36,540 nucleotides of DNA, from the NCBI GenBank assembly GCA_011523395.1, contig WTGW01000013.1, forward strand, positions 1-36,540, read 5' to 3'. This DNA is from Acidimicrobiia bacterium (lineage in GTDB: Bacteria > Actinomycetota > Acidimicrobiia > Spongiisociales > Spongiisociaceae). Numbering within the stretch: position 1 is the first letter of the stretch; every line of letters begins with the position of its first letter. A program made the position numbers and the translations under genes. Below, in pieces: positions 22,610 through 29,894 of the stretch. The notes beneath the pieces were generated by a model. It was not told the DNA's origin. It was given only the letters and a program-made list of their open reading frames with translations, and made no database searches.

Positions 22610-24130
22610 TCACCCTCGCTCCTCGAATATCCGCTGGATTTGCTGGATGGTGTCGGCCTGGTCGGGCGGCTTGTCGGGGCGGTACTGCTTGACGCGGGCG
22701 AAGCGGAGCGCAACCCCGCCCGGATAGACCGGGCTCGACTGCACGCCGTCGAAGGCCACCTCGACCACCACCTCCGGCCGTAGGAACACGACATGGCGTT
22801 CCCGGTGGACCGCGATCTCGAGAAACCGTTCCGTCTGCCAGGCGAGCATCGCGTCGGTCAGGCCCTTGAAGGTCTTTCCCACCATCACGAACCCTTCGCT
22901 CTCTGCGTCCCTGGCGCCCAGGTGCAGGTTGGAGAGCCGCCCGGTCCGGCGCCCGTGGCCCCATTCGGCGGCCAGCACCACCAGGTCGAGGTGATAAGCC
23001 GGCTTGACCTTGAGCCAGGCCGATCCCCTCCGGCCCGCTTGGTAGGTGGAGCCGATCGCCTTGACCATGATCCCTTCGTGGCGGCTCCGGCGGGCCTCCG
23101 ACAGGGCGCTCTCCGCTTCCTGGACCCGGTCGGTCACCAGCCTGGGTACCCGGCATCCGGCAGGGACCAGGTTGTCGAGCACGGAGATGCGCCGGCCGAG
23201 GGGTAGGTCGATCAGGTCCTCGCCATCGAGATGCAGGATGTCGAAGAAGTACGGGTACAGCGGCTTTCTCCCGCCGTCCTCTTGAGTGCCGAAATGGCTC
23301 ATAATCTGCTCGAAGCGCTCCGGCCGGCCCTCTACGTCATGGGCCAGTACCTCCCCGTCGAGCACCACGCTCGTGACGGGAAGACCGGATACCACCTCGG
23401 CCACCAGCGGCAGCCGATCGGTGACGTCGTTGAGCCGCCGGCTGAACACCGCCACCTTCGAGCCGGCCCGGTGTGCCTGGATGCGGACGCCGTCGAGCTT
23501 CCACTCCACCGACGCCCGGCCGGACGACTCCATCGCATCGGAGGCCGAGCCGGAGGTCGAGGCAAGCATGGGCCGGACCGGCCGCAGCGGAACGATGCGC
23601 ATCTCCCGCAGAGCGGCCTCCCCCTCCGTGAGGGCCGGAACGGCGATCGACCCGAGATCACCCCCGAGCATGGCGGCCCTCCTGACCACCGCGGCATCGA
23701 TACCCGACGCCGACGCCACCGCGTCCATCATCAGGCCCTCGAGTGCTCCGTGCCGGAGTTCTCCGGTGAGCAGCCGCCGCAGGTAGTCCTGCTCGTCAGC
23801 GGTGGCTCTACCGAGCAGGGACTCGAGCAGGGCGGTCCTGCGAGTCCGGGAACCGGGGCCCTTGATCCCCGGGAAAGCACCTATCACCCGATCGACCTCC
23901 ACGATGTCGAGGACCGGTTCCGGGGCGGGATCGACCTTCGACGCCCACAGCGCGGCCGGGCCCACACCGATGCGTCCCTGGCGCGGCCGGCCGGCCAGGA
24001 ACCCGACCAGGATCCGTATCTCGTCAGGCCTCGCTCCGGCAAGGAGTTCGGCCAGGCCGGCCACCTTGGCGCGCCGCGCCCTGGTGCCTGCGATCTTCTG
24101 CGACGTAGCCACCACCTCGGCAAGTCTCAA
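22610..24130 (-). CDS. ligB: ATP-dependent DNA ligase, LigB type
   Basis: 506 residues from TTG 24130. I choose this start because GGAGG lies five bases upstream and the protein then begins LRLAEVVATSQKIAGTRAR, the family's usual N terminus, at the length of mycobacterial LigB (about 507). A longer form from ATG 24196 adds 22 residues. The N-terminal helical DNA-binding domain includes LLTGELRHGALEGLMMDAVA. The adenylation motif is K211-LDG (EWKLDGVRIQAHR). Motif III follows as FSRRLNDVTDRLP, then LDGEVLAHD, HEGIMVKAIGSTYQAGRRGSAWLKVK (motifs IV/V) and the OB-fold with LRFARVKQYRPDK. It seals nicks with ATP, probably in repair, alongside an NAD-dependent LigA elsewhere. Confidence 0.93.
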   Translation of the reverse strand: MRLAEVVATSQKIAGTRARRAKVAGLAELLAGARPDEIRILVGFLAGRPRQGRIGVGPAALWASKVDPAPEPVLDIVEVDRVIGAFPGIKGPGSRTRRTALLESLLGRATADEQDYLRRLLTGELRHGALEGLMMDAVASASGIDAAVVRRAAMLGGDLGSIAVPALTEGEAALREMRIVPLRPVRPMLASTSGSASDAMESSGRASVEWKLDGVRIQAHRAGSKVAVFSRRLNDVTDRLPLVAEVVSGLPVTSVVLDGEVLAHDVEGRPERFEQIMSHFGTQEDGGRKPLYPYFFDILHLDGEDLIDLPLGRRISVLDNLVPAGCRVPRLVTDRVQEAESALSEARRSRHEGIMVKAIGSTYQAGRRGSAWLKVKPAYHLDLVVLAAEWGHGRRTGRLSNLHLGARDAESEGFVMVGKTFKGLTDAMLAWQTERFLEIAVHRERHVVFLRPEVVVEVAFDGVQSSPVYPGGVALRFARVKQYRPDKPPDQADTIQQIQRIFEERG

Positions 24131-24295
24131 CCGCGCCTCCGATCGACCTACGGCCGGGTTTTCGGCCCGAAATTTACTAGTGAAACGCCCGGGCATACCG
24201 TAGAGTCCTAACTACCAAGGGACGGAACGCAAGCCCGCGACCGGCGACAGATGAGCACCCACCTCCGGGCCGGCCAGAGCGAACGGGAGGAACAC

Positions 24296-24796
24296 ATGAA
24301 CCCGCAATGGATGATCATCGCCATCGGCCTGGTGGCACTCCTGATCGCCTACGCCGCCGTCCGCGATTCCCAGGACGGATGGTCGGGCACCGTCGGCCCG
24401 CTGAAGTGGTCCTTCGCCGGAAGCTGGTCGTCGAGCATCGCGGTCGTGCTAGCCCTGGTGCTGGTGCTCTTGGGGCTGGGCGCGCAGGCCACCCTGGTCG
24501 CCTTCGGGATTCTGGCGGTGCTGGCGCCCCTGATCTACAAGGGGATCGGTCGATCCGAGGGCGCTTCCAAGCCCGTCTTCTTCATCGTTGCGGCGATCAT
24601 GACCTGGTCCACGCTGGTAATCCTCTACACGGCCGCCACCGCGGTTCCCAACCTGGTGAGTACGCTACCGATCGTCTCCGTTCTTGTGATCGACGCCGCC
24701 CTCGTGCTCGCCCTCCTCGGAGCGGTGATCAACAGCGTCCGCAACCTGGCCGCGGCGGCTTCGAGCGACGGCTCGGAGGCCTGGATCCTGCCCTGA
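24296..24796 (+). CDS. Small multi-pass membrane protein of unknown function
   Basis: 166 residues from ATG 24296, fixed by GGGAGGA six bases upstream. Roughly five hydrophobic segments: MIIAIGLVALLIAYAAV, SIAVVLALVLVLLGLG, TLVAFGILAVLAPLIY, VFFIVAAIMTWSTLVILYTA and VLVIDAALVLALLGAVI. The C-terminal soluble tail is short (NSVRNLAAAASSDGSEAWILP). I do not recognise a family. It is divergent from the ligase gene and convergent with the next small gene. Confidence 0.75.
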   Translation: MNPQWMIIAIGLVALLIAYAAVRDSQDGWSGTVGPLKWSFAGSWSSSIAVVLALVLVLLGLGAQATLVAFGILAVLAPLIYKGIGRSEGASKPVFFIVAAIMTWSTLVILYTAATAVPNLVSTLPIVSVLVIDAALVLALLGAVINSVRNLAAAASSDGSEAWILP

Positions 24797-24807
24797 CCAG
24801 TCCGGGA

Positions 24808-25083
24808 TTAGCCGGAGAAGGGTGGGTCCCCGCTACCCAGCACCGACATCTGACGCTGCTTACCCGACACCGGGCCGGGAAGGATCAGGGCGGGCGCACG
24901 GAAGGAACCGGGAACCTCCAGATCGACCATCATGGTCTTGCCGTCGAGCGCGCCCCCGCTCCACACGATCATGGTGCCTCCCCAACGATGGCCCGGATGG
25001 TCAATCTCACCCAGCGACGCCTCGGCCACGTCCAGGATGTTCCCGCCCTCACCGATGACCCGTACGTAACCCTGGTAACTCAC
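24808..25083 (-). CDS. Small hypothetical protein
   Basis: 91 residues from GTG 25083: a beta-rich sequence (YQGYVRVIGEGGNILDVAEASLGEIDHPGHRWGGTMIVWSGGALDGKTMMVDLEVPGSFRAPALILPG). The regular alternation and LEVPG-SFRAPALI ending read like a genuine small beta-barrel protein rather than a shadow ORF, and nothing competes with it on the other strand. No family is recognised and the ribosome site is weak. It converges on the membrane-protein gene. Confidence 0.55.
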   Translation of the reverse strand: MSYQGYVRVIGEGGNILDVAEASLGEIDHPGHRWGGTMIVWSGGALDGKTMMVDLEVPGSFRAPALILPGPVSGKQRQMSVLGSGDPPFSG

Positions 25084-25187
25084 CTACGCATCCTCGCCGG
25101 CTCGCTCGCAATCGCGACATCGTACCCGCTTCATCCGGTTGCCCGGCCCGGAGCGAGTCAACCGGCGCCATCCGGGCGGGGCGGGTG

Positions 25188-26033
25188 CTAGTCGTCGACC
25201 AGGTGACGATGCTGATCGAGGAGCGGCACGATTACGTCAGCAGGCGCGGGGGGCAGGAAGATAGTCACCCGGGATACCCCCAAGGCTTCGTACTCCTTCC
25301 ATAACTCAGGGTCAGGCTGGGAGCCGTAGACGCCGATATCCACTTCCGACGGATCCCTCCCGGCCTTCTCCAGCAGGCCGCGCAATGTGGCGATGTCCCC
25401 GGCGAGGTTCTGCGGGTGCACGGGCATCCATCCGTCACAGTATTCGGCCACCGCCGCCAGCGCCATGGGGCCGGCTCCGCTTCCCATCACGATGGGTGGA
25501 TGGGGCTTCTGGTAGGGCTTGGGCCATGCCCAACTCTCCTCCAGGCTGATCATCTCTCCCCGGTAGGAAGCCCGGTCCTCGGTCCAAAGGGCTTTCATCA
25601 GGGCGATCTTCTCCCGGACCAACCTGTGCCTCGTCCGAGATTCGATGCCGTGGCTGGCCATCTCCTCCCGGTTCCAGCCGAACCCGATCCCGAACTCGAA
25701 CCTTCCTTCGGAGATGATGTCCAGCGAAGCCACCTCCTTGGCCAGCCAGATCGGATCCCGTTGTGCCACCAGGGCGATGCCGGTGCCGATCTTCAGCCGA
25801 TCGGTGGTAGCTGCGACGGCAGCCAGCGCCACGAACGAGTCGTAGGTGTACCGGTACTCCTTCGGCAGCGGCGGGGCATCCTTCCGCCCTCCCCACGGAG
25901 TGATCCGGCTCGTCGGGATATGGCTGTGTTCCGCCACCCAGAGCGACTCGTACCCCCGAGCCTCCAGTTCCTCCCCCAGTTGAACCGGCTGGATCGAGTA
26001 GTCGGTGAGGAAAATGTTGACCCCGACGCGCAT
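25188..26033 (-). CDS. LLM-class (F420-dependent-type) oxidoreductase
   Basis: 281 residues from ATG 26033 (MRVGVNIFLTDYSIQPVQLGEELEARGYESLWVAEHSHIP). Luciferase-like TIM-barrel features are: SLWVAEH, the RLKIGTGIALVAQRDPIWLAKEVASLDIISEGRFEFGIGFGWNREEMASHGI core, ALWTEDRASYRGEMISLEESWAWPKPYQKPHPPIVMGSG and a C-terminal EALGVSRVTIFLPP. This is the pattern of actinobacterial probable F420-dependent oxidoreductases (TIGR03619-like). Substrate unknown. The frame is open upstream but the extra residues have no family resemblance. It is divergent from msrA. Confidence 0.9.
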   Translation of the reverse strand: MRVGVNIFLTDYSIQPVQLGEELEARGYESLWVAEHSHIPTSRITPWGGRKDAPPLPKEYRYTYDSFVALAAVAATTDRLKIGTGIALVAQRDPIWLAKEVASLDIISEGRFEFGIGFGWNREEMASHGIESRTRHRLVREKIALMKALWTEDRASYRGEMISLEESWAWPKPYQKPHPPIVMGSGAGPMALAAVAEYCDGWMPVHPQNLAGDIATLRGLLEKAGRDPSEVDIGVYGSQPDPELWKEYEALGVSRVTIFLPPAPADVIVPLLDQHRHLVDD

Positions 26034-26170
26034 CCGTGCACACCTCCAAGTCGATTCCGGTCCCGGACCGGGGGGATCCGGGTCCGCGAAACACCCGATG
26101 TGGGCTCCGGGCGTGCAGGGTAGCAATGGTGCCGGCGTAGAATCAGAGGGAAGCGCAGAGGGTGAGGTTG

Positions 26171-26815
26171 ATGTTCCGGAGTGCCAAGAACCTGTTGATC
26201 TCGGCGGAGTCGGCTCTGCCCGGCCGGGATGCCCCGGTCCTGGAGCCGCGCCCGCACTTCGTGCACGGTCGGACCATCGTGCCGCCGTTTCCGGACGGTA
26301 TGGAAGTCGCCTACTTCGGCATGGGTTGCTTCTGGGGGGTCGAGCGTATCTACTGGCAGATTCCCGGCGTGTACACGACGGCGGCCGGTTATCAGGGTGG
26401 GTTCACCCCCAATCCGACCTACCGGGAGGTCTGCAGCGGCTACACCGGGCACACCGAGGCGGTACTGGTGGTGTTCGATCCGGGACTCGTCTCGTACGGA
26501 GATCTGTTGAAGCGGTTCTGGGAGGAACACAACCCCACGCAGGGGATGCGCCAAGGGAACGATCGGGGCACCCAGTACCGGTCGGCGATCTACTGGACAT
26601 CCGACGCCCAGCGCGAACTTGCCTCCCAGACCAAGGAGGCCTACGAGCGGGATCTGGCTGCCCGGGGCTTCGGTCCGGTTACCACCGAGATCCGGGAGGC
26701 GCCCCCCTTCTACTACGCCGAGGACTACCACCAGCAATACCTGGCCAAGATCCCCAACGGCTACTGCGGCCTCAAGGGGACCGGAGTGTCCTGCCGCGTC
26801 CCGGCGCCTCAGTGA
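26171..26815 (+). CDS. msrA: Peptide-methionine (S)-S-oxide reductase
   Basis: 214 residues from ATG 26171. The active site is GCFWG with C53 ([31 protein letters not shown]), and the substrate pocket is [16 protein letters not shown]. The typical [20 protein letters not shown] and [29 protein letters not shown] blocks follow; the C-terminal cysteines may serve as recycling residues. The extended N terminus ([16 protein letters not shown]) is seen in longer MsrA forms. It repairs oxidised methionine. The stop overlaps the start of the nitrobindin gene by four bases (GTGA), so the two are co-translated. Confidence 0.96.
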   Translation: MFRSAKNLLISAESALPGRDAPVLEPRPHFVHGRTIVPPFPDGMEVAYFGMGCFWGVERIYWQIPGVYTTAAGYQGGFTPNPTYREVCSGYTGHTEAVLVVFDPGLVSYGDLLKRFWEEHNPTQGMRQGNDRGTQYRSAIYWTSDAQRELASQTKEAYERDLAARGFGPVTTEIREAPPFYYAEDYHQQYLAKIPNGYCGLKGTGVSCRVPAPQ

Positions 26816-27282
26816 GCCGAGCCCACCCCGACCTGGCCCCGCTGGCCTTCCTGGTCGGGACATGGAGGGGCACGGGCAGCGGCCGGTACCCCACTATCGA
26901 ACCCTTCGAGTATGTCGAGGAAGCCGTCTTCACCCCAGGCCCCGGCAAGCCCTTCATCGCCTACCGGCAGCGGACCAGGCGAGCCGGAGCGGATGAACCG
27001 CTCCACTCCGAGTCGGGTTACATCCGGCCGGGAGGTCCGGACGGCGTCGAGTTGATCATCGCCCAACCGACCGGCATCGTGGAGGTCCACACGGGAGAGA
27101 TCGGCCGGGACGAGGTGTGCTTCCGGTCCGAGGATGTCGGGCTGAGCCCGACCGCGGTCGAGGTTTCCCGGGTGGAGCGTCGAATCAGTGTGGTGGGAGA
27201 CACCATGCGCTACCGCCTGTGGATGGCCGCGGTCGGTCAGCCCTTTCAGGTTCATCTCGAAGCTGAACTAACCCGGGTATAG
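26812..27282 (+). CDS. Nitrobindin-like heme-binding beta-barrel protein
   Basis: 156 residues from GTG 26812, the start that overlaps the msrA stop. The signature [30 protein letters not shown] (GxWxGxGxGxYPTI) is that of the FABP-like/nitrobindin family (formerly DUF1794). The C-terminal histidine H148 ([12 protein letters not shown]) is in the position of the proximal heme ligand. Members bind ferric heme and isomerise peroxynitrite to nitrate, and can sense NO. With msrA in one transcript this suggests a paired response to oxidative/nitrosative damage; that functional link is inference. Confidence 0.9.
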   Translation: MSRAHPDLAPLAFLVGTWRGTGSGRYPTIEPFEYVEEAVFTPGPGKPFIAYRQRTRRAGADEPLHSESGYIRPGGPDGVELIIAQPTGIVEVHTGEIGRDEVCFRSEDVGLSPTAVEVSRVERRISVVGDTMRYRLWMAAVGQPFQVHLEAELTRV

Positions 27283-27288
27283 GGCCTC

Positions 27289-28287
27289 CTACCGCACCAG
27301 GAAGCCGTACCGGAAGGGGTCATCGGGCTCGATGACGAACGAGGCCTCGCCCGTGTAGTAGGCCCTCCCGGACACGTCCACCGTGACCGCCGGCACATCA
27401 CCGACCGCGCGCTCCGCCACGATCCGTCCGGTCATGGTCGATCCGGTGACACTCTCGAAAACACGTTCCTCCCCCGGACGCACCTGCCGGCGAGCATGGC
27501 CGAGGGCCATCCGAGCAGTCACTCCCGATCCGGTCGGGCTCCGATCCACCTGGGAATCGGCGAACACGCAGACGTTGGCCGATACAGGCTCGTCGTCCCG
27601 GCCGTCGGTCAGGATCGAGCCGTACAGATAACCCAGGTCACCGGCGTCCGGATGGGCAAGTTCGACGCGCTCCCGCACCGCTGCGGACAGCGTGTTGGCG
27701 GCGGTAACCAGGTCCCTAACCGGGGAACCCGGCACCTCCAGCCCGAAACGGGCAGCGTCGGCCACGGCGTAGAAGGCGCCCCCGTACGCTACGTCGCACG
27801 AGACCGAACCATAACCTTCAACATCTACTTCAAGATCAAGGGAGTGGGAGAAGGCGGGCACGCTCTCGAAGCCGACGGCGCCCGCCTTGCCACCGTCCAC
27901 CTCGACGCGGACCGCCACCGGCCCGCATGGACACTGGATCACCATCCTGGTCTCGGGCTCTGCCTTCGGAACCAGTCCCCGATCCACCGCATACCTTCCC
28001 AGCGCTATGACGGCGTGGCCGCACATGGTGGAGTAACCCTCGTTGTGCATGAACAGCACCGCTAGGTCGGCTCCCGGAAGGTCGGGTTCCACCGGAATCA
28101 CCCCGTACATGTCGAAGTGGCCGCGCGGTTCGTGCATGAGAGCGGTCCGCAGGTGGTCGAGCTCGGCGCGGACGTAGCGGCGCTTGTCCAGGATGGTGGC
28201 CCCCGGGATGGGCGGGTACCCGGACTCCACGATCCGGACCGGCTCCCCACCGGTGTGCATCTCGGTGGTCGTGATCGTGCGGGCCAT
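27289..28287 (-). CDS. trans-3-hydroxy-L-proline dehydratase (proline racemase family)
   Basis: 332 residues from ATG 28287 (MARTITTTEMHTGGEPVRIVESGYPPIPG). Active-site pair: C89 in STMCGHAVIALGR and T252 in DRSPTGSGVTARMAL. In proline racemase and 4-hydroxyproline 2-epimerase the second residue is Cys (DRSPCGTG). The Cys/Thr pair marks the dehydratase that converts trans-3-hydroxy-L-proline to delta1-pyrroline-2-carboxylate (EC 4.2.1.77), so I prefer that call over epimerase. RRYVRAELDHLRTALMHEPRGHFDMYG is also typical of this branch. No reductase for the product is seen nearby. It is divergent from the cystathionine gamma-synthase-like gene. Confidence 0.88.
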   Translation of the reverse strand: MARTITTTEMHTGGEPVRIVESGYPPIPGATILDKRRYVRAELDHLRTALMHEPRGHFDMYGVIPVEPDLPGADLAVLFMHNEGYSTMCGHAVIALGRYAVDRGLVPKAEPETRMVIQCPCGPVAVRVEVDGGKAGAVGFESVPAFSHSLDLEVDVEGYGSVSCDVAYGGAFYAVADAARFGLEVPGSPVRDLVTAANTLSAAVRERVELAHPDAGDLGYLYGSILTDGRDDEPVSANVCVFADSQVDRSPTGSGVTARMALGHARRQVRPGEERVFESVTGSTMTGRIVAERAVGDVPAVTVDVSGRAYYTGEASFVIEPDDPFRYGFLVR

Positions 28288-28361
28288 CGGGCGATGGTAC
28301 CGGCCCGCTGCCGGACTATCCCGGACGTCGGGGTAACCTGTCACCGACCCGAAGGAGACCG

Positions 28362-29513
28362 ATGGGGTTCAGAACAGACCAGATACACGCCGGAGTGACA
28401 CCTGATCCGGCCAGCGGCGCCATCCTCACGCCCATCCACCAGGCGACCACGTTCGTGCAGCCGTCCGTGGACGACTACATGGCGACCGGTTACTCGTACT
28501 CCCGTTCCGGCAATCCCACCGTCACGGCGCTCCAGGATCGAGTCGCCAAGCTCGAGGGCGGGATCGGCTCAACGGCTTTCTCGTCCGGTATGGCCGCCAC
28601 CAACGCCGTCTTCATGGCCCTGCTCAACGCCGGGGACCACGCCGTGGTCAGCGACGTCGCCTACGGGGGCACCTACCGCCTCGCCACCAAGGTGTTCACC
28701 CGATTCGGGGTGGACTTCACCTTCGCCGACACGTCCGACCTCGATGCGGTTAGGGCCGCGGTCAACGAACGGACCAGACTCGTCTTCACCGAGACACCGG
28801 CCAACCCGACCCTCAAGTACACGGACATCGCCGGGGTCTCCGAGATCGCCACCTCGCTTGGTATCCCCCACGCGGTGGACAACACCTTCCTGACCCCCTA
28901 TTTCCAGCGCCCGCTCGAACTCGGCGCCGACTTGGTGGTGCACTCCACCACCAAGTACTTCGACGGTCACAACGCCACGGTGGGCGGAGTGGTGGTGTGC
29001 CGGACGGAGGAGCTCTCGGAGGCGGTGGCCTTCGTGCAGAACGCCGCCGGCCTGATCATGTCGCCCATGGTGGCCTGGCTGACACTCCAGGGCAGCAAGA
29101 CCCTCAGCGAACGCATGGACCGGCAATCGGCCAGCGCCATGGCCGTGGCCGAGTTCCTGGAAGGTCACCCCAAGGTGACGGCCGTCTCCTACCCGGGGCT
29201 GGCTTCTTTCCCACAGCACGAACTGGCCACCAAGCAGGCTTCCGGATACGGCGCCATGGGATGTTTCGAGGTCGAGGGCGGCGTGGAGGCCGCCAAGTCG
29301 CTGATGGGATCGGTCCGGCTCTGGACCCTGGCCGAGAACCTCGGATCGGTGGAGTCGATCATCACCCATCCCGTCACCATGACCCATGCCGATGTGGAGA
29401 AGCCGGAACGCCTCCGGGTCGGCATAACCGACGGGATGGTGCGCATCTCCGTAGGCCTGGAGGACACAGAGGACCTGATCGGGGATCTGGCCCAAGGACT
29501 GGACCAGATCTAG
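28362..29513 (+). CDS. Cystathionine gamma-synthase/lyase-like PLP enzyme
   Basis: 383 residues from ATG 28362, with GAAGGAG just upstream. It is a Cys/Met-metabolism PLP enzyme (aspartate aminotransferase fold): YSYSRSGNPTVTALQDRVAKLEGG, SSGMAATNAVFMALLNAGDHAV, AVDNTFLTPYFQRPLELGADLVVHSTTKYFDGHNATVGG with Schiff-base K198, and LAENLGSVESIITHPVTMTHA. Length and motifs fit MetB (cystathionine gamma-synthase) or the closely similar gamma-lyase; sequence alone does not decide between them. A MetY-like enzyme is encoded 3 kb away (32466-33758), so both routes of sulfur transfer may be present. Confidence 0.9.
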   Translation: MGFRTDQIHAGVTPDPASGAILTPIHQATTFVQPSVDDYMATGYSYSRSGNPTVTALQDRVAKLEGGIGSTAFSSGMAATNAVFMALLNAGDHAVVSDVAYGGTYRLATKVFTRFGVDFTFADTSDLDAVRAAVNERTRLVFTETPANPTLKYTDIAGVSEIATSLGIPHAVDNTFLTPYFQRPLELGADLVVHSTTKYFDGHNATVGGVVVCRTEELSEAVAFVQNAAGLIMSPMVAWLTLQGSKTLSERMDRQSASAMAVAEFLEGHPKVTAVSYPGLASFPQHELATKQASGYGAMGCFEVEGGVEAAKSLMGSVRLWTLAENLGSVESIITHPVTMTHADVEKPERLRVGITDGMVRISVGLEDTEDLIGDLAQGLDQI

Positions 29514-29539
29514 CCGGCTCCCTCCCCCGGCAACCTCAC

Positions 29540-29618
29540 CAGCAACGGCCCACAAACCGAGAACGCGAAAAACCGGTGCTCCGCACCGGGCCCACCCCCG
29601 CCTCCACCGCCGTTGCTG
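29540..29618 (-). repeat. Structured repeat element with nested inverted repeats
   Basis: An outer perfect 9-bp inverted repeat (CAGCAACGG at 29540-29548 and CCGTTGCTG at 29610-29618) encloses an inner perfect hairpin (CCGGTGC at 29573-29579, loop TCC, GCACCGG at 29583-29589). The block CCGAGAACGCGAAAA (29557-29571), then ACCGGTGCTCC and a CCGGGCCC tail, recur at 36490-36540; a degenerate third version lies at 29789-29816. The element lies outside recognised genes here. It may be a non-coding RNA, a terminator family or a small mobile repeat. Confidence 0.6.
29568..29589 (-). terminator. Terminator-like hairpin with T-run on the minus strand
   Basis: Read on the minus strand, CCGGTGC-GGA-GCACCGG (29589 to 29573) is followed at once by TTTTT (29572-29568), a canonical intrinsic-terminator form. 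No minus-strand gene is recognised just upstream of it, so what it would terminate is unclear. Confidence 0.55.
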
Positions 29619-29894
29619 TTCGGAGCGTGGTCGGCCACGCCCGGATGGTTGCCGGGCATCGGCTGTTCGCTCCATGAGCCTTGTGTTCCCTCGGACCGGT
29701 AAAGCCAATGGCATAGTTCATGTACCGGTTGTCGGTGCTTGGCAATGGGCAACGTACACCCGGGGTGGGACAGATTCGGCCTCATCCCGGGAGAACGCGA
29801 GAAATGCCGTGCTGTCGAACCTGAGCCCGCTCTTGACCCTGGCCGGTGGACGCCGGGGCTTAGAGCGACTGCCGCGGACCTAGAATCGCGATCC

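Larger units (their letters stand above)
29514..29894. other. Intergenic region holding a structured repeat
   Basis: 381 bases between the PLP enzyme and the acyl-CoA dehydrogenase. Minus-strand ORFs here are glycine-rich and low-complexity, with no family resemblance, and one contains the terminator-like hairpin, so I do not call them genes. Contents are the structured repeat (29540-29618) and a more degenerate copy of its GAGAACGCGA motif at 29789-29816. Confidence 0.55.
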
